The notes under the pieces are model-generated. The model had not been told where the DNA came from. It made no database searches and was given only the letters and a program-made list of their open reading frames with translations. Of a DNA stretch of 64,000 nt, positions 44,553-60,000 are shown piece by piece; the stretch's first letter is position 1, and each line of letters opens with the position of its first letter. The stretch comes from Lateolabrax maculatus (Eukaryota; Chordata; Actinopteri; Acropomatiformes; Lateolabracidae), in assembly GCA_031216445.1 (NCBI GenBank), contig CM062218.1:23778001-23842000 (forward strand). The letters are read 5' to 3'. The translations under genes and the position numbers were made by a program.

Positions 44553-45850
44553 TTAAAAACAGAATATCCTTCCCTGTATTTTAATTAACCTCCTATTGTT
44601 GATCATAACCTATATATGCTTATTCAATATAAAATCTACCACATTAATATAAATCACATAAACCACAGCAACTTTTCACTCACAGCCAAACCACAGAGAC
44701 AGCGTTCTCTACACACACAGCAACCACAGCAGCAGAGTCCAGCTCTACTCACCCCCAGAGAACAATCACTTCAACAATCAAAAACACAAAATATAATCCT
44801 AATTTGAAGCTTCTCCTTATTTTTATTTTACTGTAATCTAATTTCTTCTCTTTTTACTCATTTAGGCTTTCGGCATTTAGGCTTTACTCTTTACTCTTTA
44901 TCTCTTTATCTCTATTTCACTTCTTCACTCTATTTTACTTTTAAAATTATCTAATTGCCCTGGGCCCAGGGTTGTTACTTTCCTCTTTTTATTTTCTAAT
45001 TCCTCTGACTATTTCTCAAAGCCAACCTTCACGCAGTGTCTAATCTACACATGTCTTACCGTTAAGAAGTTGAGGGCCCACCTTCATTACTCTTGCATGA
45101 TGTTATTTAGCTCACCTTATCGTTACTAATTAGGCTATTCTACACATTTACTTCAACCTTTTTTATTCCCTTCATTTCTTTTTCTTCACTTTATCGACAG
45201 CCTATTCCTTTCATGCATGCTTGAGTTCTTCAGTGACTTACAGAAAGCGTCCCCCACATGCACCATCACAGTCCGCATGCATTACTCAGGAAATGTGTGT
45301 TTTTTCATCCATCCCTCTTCATTCATACTTAAGCAATTCTTTATGCTTATTCCTTTGCATTCATCAAGCAATTCTTTATGCTTTTTAATGCACATTCATT
45401 CTTTAGCACCCTTAATGCTTCTTAATTTTTCCCCCATTCACTTTTGTCCTCGGTCATTGTAATATTTCAAATTACACACATTTCACTGTCCTTTGGCTAC
45501 CAATACAATGACGGTACAATACTTTATGTCTAGCCCTCTTCTTTTTAGCCTATTTTAACTTTTTTATTACTTTATTACTGCTATTCTTTTCTATTTTTTC
45601 TATCACACTCCCCCCTTTTGCGTTGCGCACTACGCAATAAAACCCAAATTTAGAACGGAGTCTCCCCCCACCATCAACACAGCATGGCACACACACACAT
45701 GATCCTTGACGGTGCGACTACAGCAGCCGCAGAACAAATTCAACGAACACACCAGCGCTCCATCATGTGAGAAATGCTCACCGTATTGGTCGACCAGGAG
45801 CGGGAGTAGGTGCGCTGAAGCTGTCAGCGACGCTGCAGGTCACAACACGT

Positions 45851-45868
45851 CTGGAGTTCGTGACGCCA
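45851..45868 (-). promoter_or_regulatory. Candidate primer binding site of the ERV
   Basis: On the minus strand, a few bases after the 5' LTR end, TGGCGTCACGAACTCCAG begins with the TGG that pairs with a tRNA CCA end. The matching tRNA was not determined. Confidence 0.55.
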
Positions 45869-45873
45869 ATTTC

Positions 45874-46367
45874 TGTTGTATCTTCTGTAGCGATGATGAT
45901 GAAGGAATCTCCGCTGACACCGACTTAGTTGTATAAAAAGGTTTATTACAAAAAGTACAGCGTCAAAACAAGCACCATGGATTGCCTGTGAGAAGATCCG
46001 AAGCCAATGTGAATCTCCCCCGTTTTCCACCCAAACTACACTTCTTAAGGCCTGTTTTAAAGCATTCCTACATATTCATGGTATAGCTAATGTGTGGTGA
46101 CAAGATAGGCTCAGAGCCAACCTCATAACCATACATGGCTATTTTACAGAAAGGGAAGGTGGAACATATAGTTCATGTTGAAACTGATCTCATCTCTTTG
46201 GAACTTTAGGAAAACGACCCCCAAGGGGCACCCATCTATAAAGTAGCCAGACCTTGGACATAGGCTTATCTAAAAATTTCACACACAAGTATCTAAACAT
46301 TGGATACACACAAGTATCTAAACATTGGACACACATGGGAGAGACATCTCTCAGCTCAGACACCTCA
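45874..46367 (-). repeat. 5' LTR of the ERV
   Basis: A 494-bp LTR, nearly identical to 36943-37419. It carries a 25-bp internal tandem duplication near 46302-46326 (the TACACACAAGTATCTAAACA piece) and about six substitutions relative to the other LTR. Confidence 0.92.
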
Positions 46368-46627
46368 CTGCAAAGCATGAAACTTGATGAATTACAGCAT
46401 TTAGAGCAAGTTTCGTCGTCTTTTAACTTCTTTTGATGAAATAAGGTGTATTGTGACTGCCGATGTAGATTTTATCACAGAAGCATGAAAACACTCATTT
46501 CTGCTGTTGTAAAACTGCAAAGCATGAAACTTGATGAATTACAGCATTTAGAGCAAGTTTCGTCGTCTTTTAACTTCTTTTGATGAAATAAGGTGTTTTG
46601 TGACTGCCGATGTAGATTTTCTTCACA
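46368..46627 (+). repeat. 148-bp satellite, third block
   Basis: The array continues from CTGCAAAGCATG after the ERV through nearly two monomers. It stops in TTCTTCACAGA, where a LINE is inserted. Confidence 0.95.
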
Positions 46628-48003
46628 GATTAGATTAGATTAGATTGAACTTTATTGTCATTACCCATGTACATGTACAGAGTAACGAAATGCAGTTTAG
46701 CATCTAACTGGAAGTGCAATAGCAGTAAGTACCAATATACAGATAATAAATAAGTATTTTACAGATAATAAGTTAGCGATATAAGTACGGTATACACAGA
46801 TTGAAAGTGCAAACAGATTCCAAAGTGTTTGAGTGCAGGAAGGTCCAGTAGTGCAGTAGTGCTGGTGTAAAGTCTTTGGTCAGTGGGGGGAGATGACGAG
46901 TAGATGGGTTTGTGGGTGGTGGTGGTGGTTGGGGAGTTGGGGGGGGGGGGGGTTTCGTCAGCATGGGGCAGAGTTCAATAAGGACACAGCTCTGGGGAAG
47001 AAACTGTTCCTCAGTCTGCTCGTCCTTGTCCGGAAGCACCTGAAGCGCCTGCCTGAGGGCAGGAGGGAGAACAGTCTGTGTGCAGGGTGGGAGGTGTCCT
47101 TGAGAATGCTGCGAGCTCGACGCAGACAGCGTTTTCTCTGGATTTCCTCAATGGCTGGAAGTGGAGTTCCTATGATGCGTTGGGCAGTTTTCACCACCCG
47201 CTGCAGTCCCTTGCGCTCCGCAACAGAGCAGCTCCCATACCAGACTGTGACACATTTGGTTAGGATGCTCTCGATCACACAGCGGTAAAAGTTCACCAGG
47301 ATGGCTGAAGACAGATGGTTTTTCTTCAGTGTCCCCAGGAAGAAGAGGCGCTGGTGAGATTTCTTGACAAGGCTGGAGGTGTTGGTGGTCCAAGATAGGT
47401 CTTCCGAGATGTGGGTCCCCAGGAACTTGAAGCTGGAGACACGCTCAACATCCATCCCATTGATTTGGATGGGGGAATGCATGCTTCTTTTCTTCTTCCT
47501 GAAGTCCACGATGAGCTCCTTGGTTTTGCTGGTGTTTAGGAGCAGGTTATTTTCGGTGCACCATGTGGCCAGGTGCTGTACCTCTTCCCTGTAGGCTGTC
47601 TCATCGTTGTTGCTGATGAGACCAATCACCATGGTGTCGTCTGCGAACTTGATGATGGAGTTGGATCCATGCATAGGTCTGCAGTCGTAGGTGAAGAGGG
47701 AGTAGAGGAATGGGCTGAGCACACAGCCCTGTGGCACACCAGTGCTGAGTGAGACAGTGGTGGAGCAGGTGTGACCTGACCTAACATGTTGTGGTCTGTT
47801 AGTCAGAAAGTCCATGATCCAGTTGCAGAGGGAGGTGTTGGTGCCCAGGTCTCCAAGTTTAGTGATTAACTTGGAGGGGATGACAGTGTTGAAAGCTGAG
47901 CTGAAGTCAGCAAGCAGCAATCGTGCATAGGTGTTGGTGTTGTCCAGGTGTGTGAGCACAGAGTGCAGTGCTGTGGAGACTGCATCGTGCTGTGGAGACT
48001 GAA
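46628..48003 (-). mobile_element. 5'-truncated L2-like LINE in the satellite
   Basis: A LINE on the minus strand, truncated in the RT domain. Its 3' end lies at the left with TTAGA units (TTAGATTAGATTAGATT), after a 3' UTR containing a G-rich run (46941-46952 in plus view). The satellite flanks it on both sides: TTCACAGA to the left and TTTTGATGAAATAAGG to the right. Near its 5' end the segment GTGCTGTGGAGACTG occurs twice. Confidence 0.88.
46958..48000 (-). pseudogene. LINE ORF2 C-terminal half, RT domain
   Basis: An open frame of about 345 codons from the LINE (the annotated frame starts in the satellite by chance). RT motifs in order are DFSSAFNTVIPSKL, GVPQGCVLSPFLYSLF, and FADDT with the catalytic Asp pair. 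GMDVERVSSFKFLG and the C-terminal LQRVVKTAQRIIGTPLPAI, SHPAHRLFSLLPSGRR and NSFFPRAVSLLN follow. The endonuclease and the start of RT are missing, so the protein cannot support retrotransposition. The relatives at 4508 and 8080-9580 show the same tail. Confidence 0.88.
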
Positions 48004-48070
48004 TCTTTTGATGAAATAAGGTTTTTTGTGACTGCTGATGTAGATTTTCATCACAGAAGCATGAAAACAC
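48004..48070 (+). repeat. 148-bp satellite, last partial monomer
   Basis: TTTTGATGAAATAAGG through ACAGAAGCATGAAAACAC, after which the CACGTG satellite starts. It marks the boundary between the two satellite families. Confidence 0.92.
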
Positions 48071-51000
48071 GTTAATGAAATCACAGACACGTGACACATC
48101 ACACATACTCAGACACGTGACACTTCACAAACACTCAGGTGACAGTGCACACACACCAGGTGACACTTCTCTCACACACACGTGACACTTCACACACACA
48201 TACACACGTGACACCTCATACACACACTTGAGTCACTTCACACACACTTGAGACACTTCACACACACACACTCACACACACGTGACACTTCACACACTGA
48301 CGTAACACTTCACAAACAATCAGGTGACACTTCTCTCACACACGTGAGAATTCACCCACACAGACACACACGTGATACTTCACTCACAGACACGTGACAT
48401 TTCGCACACACACGGCACTTCACACACACATACACACGTGACACCTCACACACACGTGACACTTCACACACACACAAACACACGTGACACTTCTCACACA
48501 CGTGACACTTCACTCACAGACACCTGACATTTCCTACACACACGTGACACTTCACACACACTCACGTGACACTTCACAAACACACATTTCACACACGTGA
48601 CACTTCTAACAAACACACGTGACACTTCTAACAAACACACGTGACACTTCACACATACTCAGACACGTGACACTTCACACACACACTCACGTGACACTTC
48701 AAACACACACGTGACACACACGTGTAACTTCACGAACACTAACGTGACACACACGTGACACTTCACAAACACTAACGTGACACACACGTGACACTTCACA
48801 AACACTCACACACATGGCATTTCACACACACATACACATGTGACACCGCATACACACACTTGAGACTTCACACACACTCACATACACACACGTGACACTT
48901 CACACACGTGAGACACTTCACACAGACACACTTCACACACGTGACAGTTCTCACACACACACGTGACACTTCACAAACACTCACACACATGGCACTTCAC
49001 AAACTTACGTAACACTGCACACACACTCAGGTGACACTTCCCTCACACACGACACACACGTCACGTGACATTCACGCACACGCTACACTTCACGAACACA
49101 CACACAAGTTACACTTCAGACACACACACGTTACATTTCCACATTTCTCTCACACCCGTGACAATTCACCCTCACAGACACACACATGACAATTCACACA
49201 CACTTCACACACGTGACACTTCTCACACACACACGTGACACTTCACACACACTCAAACACATTTGACACTTCACACATTCACGTAACACTTCACGCACAC
49301 TCAGGTGACACTTCCCTCACACACGACACACACGTCACGTGACATTCACGCACACGCTACACTTCACGAACACACACACAAGTTACACTTCAGACACACA
49401 CACGTTACATTTCACACACACAACACTTCACACACACACACACGTGACACTTCACACACACTCACGTGACACTTCACAAAAACACAGTTCACACACGTGA
49501 CACTTCTCACACACACGTTACCCTTCTAACAAACACACGTGACACTTCACACACACACATCAAGTGTCACTTCAAACACACACGTGACACTTCACAAACA
49601 CTCACATGACACACACGTGACACTTCACAAACAATCACACACATGGCACTTCACACACTCACGTAACACTGCACACACACTCAGGTGACACTTCTCTCAC
49701 ACACACAAGTGACACTTAACACACACATACACACGTGACACTTCACACACTTGAGACACTTCACACACACACTTCACACACGTGAGACACTTCTCACACA
49801 CACGTGACACTTCAGACACACTCACACACACATACACACGTGACACCTCACACACGTGACACTTCACACACACACAAACACATGTGACACTTCTCACACA
49901 CGTGACACTTCACACACACACTCACGTGACACTTCAAACATACACGTGAGACACACGTGACCTCACACACACGTGACACTTCACACACACACAAACACAC
50001 GTGACACTTCTCTCACACACATGACAGTTAACACACACACACTTCACACACGTGACACTTCACTCACACTCACGTGACACTTCACAAACACAGTTCACAC
50101 ACGTGGCACTTCTCACACACACGTGACACTTCTAACAAACACACGTGACACTTCACACATACTCAGACACGTGACACTTCACACACTCATGTGACACTTC
50201 AAACACACACGTGACACAGACGTGTAACTTCACAAACACTAACGTGACACACACGTGACACTTCACAAACACTCACACACACATGTGACACTTCACACAC
50301 TCACGTAACACTTCACACACACTCAGGTGACAATTCACAAACACGTGACACTTCACAAACACACAGTTCACACACGTGACACTTCACACACACTTGAGAC
50401 ACTTCACACACACACACTTCACACACGTGACAAATTTCTCACACACACGTTACACTTCTGACAAACACACGTGACACTTCACACATACTCAGACACGTGA
50501 CACTTCACACTCACATACACACACGTGACACTTCACACTTCTGAGACACTTCACACACACTCAGGTGACACTTCTCTCACACACGACACACACGTGACAT
50601 TTCACACAGACACACTCACGTGACATTCACGCACACGCTACACTTCACGAACAGGCAGACGTTACACTTCACGAGCATGCACATTACACTCCTCAAACAC
50701 AAGTTACACTTCAGACACACACACATTACATCTCACACACACGTTCACACACACAGTTCACAAACGTGAAACTTCACACACACTCACGTGACACTTCACA
50801 CACACTCGCGTGACTCTTCACAAACACACAGTTTACATACACGTGACACTTCTTACACACACGTGACCCTTCACATACACTCACACACACACGTGACACT
50901 TCACACACACTCACACACACAACACTTCACACACACATACACAGGTGACACCTCACACACGTGATACTTCACCCACACAGACACACACTTGACACTTCAC

Positions 51001-54000
51001 ACACACTTGAGACACTTCACACACACACTTCACACACGTGACACTTCTCACACACACGTGACACTTCACTCACACTCACACACACGTGAAACTTCACACA
51101 ATCAAGTAACACTTCACAAACACTCAGGTGACACTTCTCTCACACACGACACTCGTGACATTTCACACAGACACACTGACGTGACATTCACACACACCTG
51201 ACACTTCATACACGTGACGCTTCACACACTCACACACTTCACATACGTCAAACTTCACACACCGACAATTCACACAAATGTGACACTTCACGCAGTCACA
51301 TTACACTTCACACGTGACACACGCTACACTTCACGAACACGCAGACGTTACACTTCACGAGCATGCACATTACACTCCTCACACACAAGTTACACTTCAG
51401 ACACACACACGTTACATTTCACACAAACGTACATACACATTACATCTCACACACACGTTCACACACACAGTTCACAAACGTAACACTTCACACGCACACA
51501 CAACTGACAATTCACACACACTTGACACTTCACACACACGTGACATGTCACACACATACACATACGTGACAATTCAGTCACACATACACGTGACACTTCT
51601 CACACACGTGACACTTCACACACAAACACACACGTGACACTTCACACCCACATGTTACACTTCACACACACACGCGTGACACTTCACACACACGTGACAC
51701 TTCTGACACACACGTGACACTTCACACACACTCACGTGACACTTTACATACACTCGCGTGACTCTTCACAAACACAGTTTACATACACGTGACACTTCTC
51801 ACACACGTGACACTTCACACACACACACTCACGTGATACTTCAAACATACACGTGAGACACACGTGACACTTCACACACACTCACACACACGTGACACTT
51901 CACACACTCACGTAACACTTCACACAATCAGGTGACACTTCTCTCACACACGGGACAATTCACCCACACAGACACACATGTGATACTTCACTCACAGACA
52001 CGTGACATTTCGCACACACACAACACTTCACAAACACATACAGACATGACACCTCACAAACACGTGACACTTCACACACACACTTCACACACGTGACACT
52101 TCACTCACAGACACGTGACATTTCTTACACACACGTGACACTTCACACACACTCACGTGAAACTTCACAAACACAGAGTTCACACATGTGGCACTTATCA
52201 CACACACGTGACACTTCACACACTCACGTGACACTTCAAACACACACGTGACACACACGTGTAAGTTCACAAACACTAACGTGACACACACGTGACACTT
52301 CACAAACACTCACATGACACACACGTGACACTTCACAAACACTCACAAGACACACACGTGACACTTCAGTCACAGACACGTGACATTTCCTACACACACG
52401 TGACACTTCACACACACTCACGTGACACTTCAAACACACACGTGACACACACGTGACACTTCACAAACACTGACATGACACACACGTGACACTTCACAAA
52501 CACTCACATGGCACTTCACACACTCACGTAACACTGCACACACTCAGGTGACACTTCTCTCACACAAACAAGTGACACTTCAAACACACATACACATGTG
52601 ACATCTCATACACACACGTGACACTTCACACACACTCACATACACACACGTGACACTTCACACACGTGAGACACTTCACACACACTCAGGTGACACTTCT
52701 CTCACACACGACACACACGTGACATTTCACACAGACACACTCACGTGACATTCACGCACACGCTACACTTCACGAACACGCAGACGTTACACTTCACGAG
52801 CATGCACATTACACTCCTCACACACAAGTTATACTTCAGACACACATACGTTACATTTCACACAGAGACACGTTACACTTCACACGAACGTACATACACA
52901 TTACATCTCACACACACGTTCACACACACAGTTCACAAACGTAACACTTCACACGCACACACAACTGACAATTCACACACACATGTGACACTTCACACAC
53001 ACGTGAAATGTCACACACATATACATACGTGACAATTCAGTCACACACACATACACGTGACACTTCTCACACACGTGACATTTCGCACACACACAAACAC
53101 ACGTGACACTTCTCACACACACGTGACACTTCACACACACACAATTCACACGTGACACTTCACTCACAGACACGTGACATTTCCTACACACACGTGACAC
53201 TTAACACACACTCACGTGACACTTCACAAACACACAGTTCACACACGTGACACTCCACACACACGTTACACTTCTAACAAACACACGTGACACTTCACAC
53301 ATACTCAGACACGTGACACTTCACACACGTGACAATTCACAAACACTCACGTGACACACGTGACACTTCACAAACACTCACGTGACACACGTGACACTTC
53401 ACAAACACTCACGTGACACACGTGACACTTTACAAACACTCACGTGACACACACGTGACACTTCAGTCACAGACACGTGACATTTCCTACACACGTGACA
53501 CTTCACACACACTCACGTGACACTTCACACACACACACTCAAGTGACACTTCAAACACACACGTGACACTTCACAAACACTCACATGACACTTCACAAAC
53601 ACTCACGTGACACACACGTGACACTTCAGTCACAGACACGTGACATTTCCTACACACACGTGACACTTCACACACACTCACGTGACACTTCACACACACA
53701 CACTCAAGTGACACTTCAAACACACACGTGACACTCACGTGACACTTCACAAACACACAGTTCACACACGTGACACTCCTCACACACACGTTACACTTCT
53801 AACAAACACACGTGACACTTCACACATACTCAGACACGTGACACTTCACACACACACTCAAGTGACACCTCATACACACACGTGACACTTCACACACACT
53901 CACATACACACACGTGACACTTCACAAACACTCATGTGACACACACGTGACACTTGAGTCACAGACACGTGACATTTTCTATACACACGTGACACTTCAC

Positions 54001-57000
54001 ACACACTCACATGACACTTCACAAACACAGTTCACACACGTGACACTCCTCACACACACTTCACACTTCTAACAAACACACGTGACACTTCACACAAACT
54101 CAGACACGTGACACTTCACACACACACTCAAGTGACACCTCATACACACACGTGACACTTCACACACACTCACATACACACACGTGACACTTCACACACG
54201 TGACACTTCGCACACACGTGACATTTCGCACACACACAACACTTCACACACATACAGACGTGACACTTCACACACAGACACGTGACATTTCCTACACACA
54301 CTTGACACTCCTCACACACACGTTACACTTCTAACAAACACACGTGACACTTCACACATACTCAGACACGTGACACTTCACACACACTCATGTGACACTT
54401 CAAACACACACGTGACACACACGTGACGAATCACAAACACTCACGTGACACACAAGTGACACTTCACAAACACTCACGTGACACACAAGTGACACTTCAG
54501 TCACAGACACGTGACATTTCCTACACACACGTGACACTTCACAAACACTCACGTGACACACACATGACACTTCAGTCACAGACACGTGACATTTCCTACA
54601 CACACGTGACACTTCACACACACTCACGTGACACTTCACACACACACACTCAAGTGACACTTCAAACACACACGTGACAATTCACAAACACTCACATGAC
54701 ACACACGAGACACTTCACAAACACTCACATGAAACACACGTGACACTTCACAAACACTCACGTGACACACACGTGACACTTCAGTCACAGACACGTGACA
54801 TTTCCTACACACGTAACACTTCACACACACTCACGTGACACTTCACACACACACACTCAAGTGACACTTCAACTACAGACGTGACACACACGTGACACTT
54901 CACAAACACTCACATGACACACAGGTGACACTTCACAAACACTCACATGACACACGTGACACTTCACACCACTCACGTGACACACACGTGACACTTCAGT
55001 CACAGACACGTGACATTTCCTACACTCACGTGACATTTACGCACACGCTACACTTCACGAACACGCAGTCGTTACACTTCACGAGCATGCACATTACACT
55101 CCTCACACCCACAAGTTACACTTCAGACACACACACGTTACATTTCACACACAGACACGTTACACATCACACAAACGTACATACACATTACATCTCACAC
55201 ACACGTTCACACACACAGTTCACAAACGTAACACTTTACACGCACACACAACTGACAATTCACACACACATGTGACACTTCACACACACGTGAAATGTCA
55301 CACACATATACATACGTGACAATTCAGTCACACACATACACGTGACACTTCTCACACACGTAACATTTCGCACACACACAAACACACGTGACAATTCTCA
55401 CACACACGTGACACTTCTGACACACATGTGACTCTTCTGACACACACGTGACACTTTACACACATTCACGTGACACTTCACACACACTCGCGTGACTCTT
55501 CACAAACACACAGTTTACATACACGTGACACGTCTCACACACGTGAAACTTCACACACACACTCACGTGACACTTCAAACAATCAAGTGAGACACACGTG
55601 ACACTTCACACACACTCACACGCGACACTTCACACACTCAGGTAACACTTCACAAACAATCACAAACAGACACTTCACACACACACACTTCACACACGTG
55701 ACACTTAACACACTCACGTAACACTTCAAACACACAGAGGTGACACTTCTCTCACACACGACACACACGTGACATTTCAAACAGACACACTCATGTGACA
55801 TTCACGCACACGCTACACGAACACGCAAAGGCTACACTTCACGAGCATGCACATTACACTCCTCACACACACAGTTTCACACACACAGTTCACAAACGTG
55901 ACACTTCACACGCACACACAACTAACAATTCAAACACATGTGACACTTCACACACACGTGACATGTCACACACATACACATACGTGACAATTCAGTCACA
56001 CACACATAGACGTAACACTTCTCACACACTTGGCACTTCACACACAAACACACACATGACACTTCACACCCACATGTTACACTTTACACACACACGCGTG
56101 ACACTTCACAAACACTGACGTGACACACACGTGACACTTCACAAACACTCACACACAGCACTTCACACACACATACACATGTGACACCTCATACACACAC
56201 GTGACACTTCACACACACTCACATACACACACGTGACACTTCACACACGTGAGAGACTTCACACACACTCAGGTGACACTTCTCTCACACACGACACACA
56301 CGTGACATTTCACACACACACACTCACGTGACACTTCAAACATACACGTGAGACACACGTGACACTTCACACACACTCACACACGACACTTCACAAACAC
56401 TCACGTGACACTTCAAACACACACGTGACACACACGTGACACTTCACAAACACTCACATGACACACACGTGACACTTCACACACTCACGTAACACTGCAC
56501 ACACTCAGGTGACACTTCTCTCACACACACAAGTGACACTTCACACACACATACAAATGTGACATCCCATACACACACGTGACACTTCACACACACACAC
56601 TCATGTGACACGTCAAACACACACGTGACACACACGTGACACTACACACACTGACGTAACACTGCACACACTCAGGTGACACTTCTCTCACACACACAAG
56701 TGACACTTCACACACACATACACATGTGACATCCCATACACACACGTGACACTTCACACACACACACACTCATGTGACACGTCAAACACACACGTGACAC
56801 ACACGTGACACTTCACACTCACATGACACACGTGACACTAAACAAACACTCACAAGACACACACGTGAGACTTCACACACACTCATGTGACACTTCACAC
56901 ACACACACTCAAGTGACACTTCACAAACACTCACATGACACACACGTGACACTTCACAAACACTCACATGACACACACGTGACACTTCACAAACACTCAC

Positions 57001-60000
57001 GTGACACACACGTGACACTTCAGTCACAGACATGTGACATTTCCTACACACTCACGTGACACTTCACACACACTCAAGTGACACTTCAAACACACACGTG
57101 ACACACACGTGACACTTCACAAACACTCACATGACACAAACGTGACACTTCACACGCACACACAACTGACAATTCACACACAAGTGACACTTCACACGCA
57201 CGTGACATGTCACACACATATACATACGTGACAATTCAGTCACACACATACACGTGACACTTCTCACACACGTGACATTTCGCACACACACAAACACACG
57301 TGACACTTCTCACACACGTGACACTTAACACACAAAATTCACACACGTGACACTTCACTCACAGACACGTGACATTTCCTACACACGTGACACTTCACAC
57401 ACACTCACGTGACACTTCACAAACACACAGTTCACACACGTGACACTTCTCACACACACGTTACACTTCTAACGAACACACGTGACACTTCACACACACA
57501 CTCAAGTGACACTTCAAACACACACGTGACACTTCACAAACACTCACATGACACACACAAGTGACACTTCACAAACACTCACACACATGGCAATTCACAC
57601 ACTCACGTAACACTGCACACACACTCAGGTGACACTTCTCTCACACACACGTGACACTTCACACACACATACACATGTGACACCTCATACACACATTTGA
57701 CACTTCACACACACTCACATACACACACGTGACACTTCACACACGTGAGACACTTCACACACACTCAGGTGACACTTCTCTCACACACGACACACACGTG
57801 ACATTTCACACAGACACACTCACGTGACATTCACGCTTACGCTACACTTCACGAACACGCAGGCCCTAAACTTCACGAGCATGCACATTACACTCCTCAA
57901 ACACCAATTCACACACACATGTGACACTTCACACACGTGACATGTCACAGACATACACATACGTGATAATTCAGTCACACACACAAACACTTGACACTTC
58001 TCACACACACGTGACACTTCACACACACGTGACACTTCACTCACAGACACGTGACATTTTCTACACACACGTGACACTTCACACACACTCACGTGACACT
58101 TCACACATACTCAGTCACGTGACACTTCACACACACACTCACGTGACACTTCAAACACACACGACACACACGTGACACTTCACAAACACTCACATGACAC
58201 ACACGTGACACTTCACAAACACGTGACACTTCACACTTCTGAGACACTTCACACACACTCCGGTGACACTTCTCTCACACACGACACACACGTGACATTT
58301 CACACAGACACATTCACGTGACATTCATGCACACGCTACACTTCACGAACACGCAGACGTTACACTTCACGAGCATGCACATTACACTCTTCACACACAC
58401 AATTTACACTTCAGACACACACACGACACATTTCACACACAGACACGTTACAGTTCACACAAAAGTACATACACGCACTTCACACACGTGACACTTCTCA
58501 CACACACGTGACACTTCACACACTCACGTAACACTTCACACACACTCAGGTGACACTTCTCTCACACACGACACACACGTGACATTTCACACAGACACAC
58601 TCAAGAGACATTCACGCACACGCTACACTTCACGAACACGCAGACGTTACACTTCACGAGCATGCACATTATACTCCTCACACACACAAGTTACACTTCA
58701 GACACACACACGTTACATTTCACACAAACGTACATACACATAACATCTCACACACGTTTACACACACAGTTCACAAACGTAACACTTCACACGCACACAC
58801 AACTGACAATTTACACACACGTGACACTTCACACACACACGTGACATGTCGAACACATACACATACATGACAATTCAGTCACACACACGTGACACTTCAC
58901 ACCCACATGTTAAACTTCACACACACGCGTGACACTTCACACACACGTGACACTTCTGAAACACGTGACACTTCTGACACACACGTGACACTTTGCACAT
59001 ATTCACGTGACACTTCACACACACTCGCGTGACTCTTCACAAACACACAGTTTACATACACGTGACACTTCTCACACACGTGACACTTCACACACACTCA
59101 GGTAACACTTCTCAAACAATCAAGTGAGTCACACGTGACACTTCACACACTCACACACACGACACTTCACACACTCAGGTAATACTTCACAAACAATCAG
59201 GTGACACTTCTCTCACACACGTGACAATTCACCCACACAGAGACACACCTGACACTTCTCACACACGTGACACTTCACACACACACTTCACACACGTGAC
59301 ACTTCACTCACAGACACGTGACATTTTGCACACACACGACACTCCACACACACAAACACACATGACACCTCACACACGTGACACTTCACACACACAAACA
59401 CACGTGACACTTCTCACACACGTGACACTTCACATACACACACTTCACACACGTGACACTTCACTCACAGACACGTGACATTTCCTACAAAAAAACGTGA
59501 CACTTCACACACACTCACGTGACACTTCACAAACACACAGTTCACACACGTGACACTTCTCATACACACGTGACACTTCTAACAAACACACGTGGCACTT
59601 CACATATACTCAGACACGTGAAACTTCACACACCCACTCACGTGACACTTCAAACACACACGTGACACACACGTGACAATTCACAAACACTAACGTGACA
59701 CACCTGACACTTCACAAACACTCACACACGGCACTTCACACCCACATACACATGTGACACCTCATACACACACTTCACACTTCACACACACTCACATACA
59801 CACATGTGACACTTCACACACGTGAGACACTTCACACACACACACTTCACACACGTGACACTTCTCACACACACAAGTGACACTTCACACACACTCACAC
59901 ACGTGACACTTCACACACACTCACGTTACATTTCACAGACAGACACGTTACACTTCACACAAACGTACATACACATTACATCTCACACACAGGTTCACAC

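Larger units (their letters stand above)
43239..45850 (-). other. ERV 5' leader, unusually long
   Basis: About 2.6 kb between the primer site and gag, AT-rich and without a recognisable gene. It contains a TCAA/ATCA repeat at 43342-43405 and tandem repeats at 44271-44552. Frames on both strands are short. It may hold the packaging signal, an extra gene now lost, or inserted sequence. Confidence 0.6.
36943..46367 (-). mobile_element. Endogenous retrovirus, minus strand, both LTRs, pol broken
   Basis: A 9.4-kb ERV with LTRs at 36943-37419 and 45874-46367. It is inserted into the 148-bp satellite with the 4-bp duplication CTGC (36939-36942 and 46368-46371). On the minus strand the order is LTR, primer site, a 2.6-kb leader, gag (43238-41088), protease in the same frame after an amber codon, a Lys/Glu-rich stretch, RT, an integrase remnant, then about 0.9 kb without clear genes and a polypurine tract at the 3' LTR. 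RNase H is missing, env was not seen, and pol has several frame changes. The RT type (YVDD, LPQGFKHSP) and the amber arrangement point to the gamma/epsilon side. Six substitutions by eye between the LTRs suggest a young insertion. Confidence 0.9.

Noticed and set aside
46958..48106. A 382-residue protein with a Cys-rich N-terminus fused to RT
   Set aside because: The N-terminal part is satellite sequence read by chance; only the LINE-derived part from about 48000 leftwards is real.
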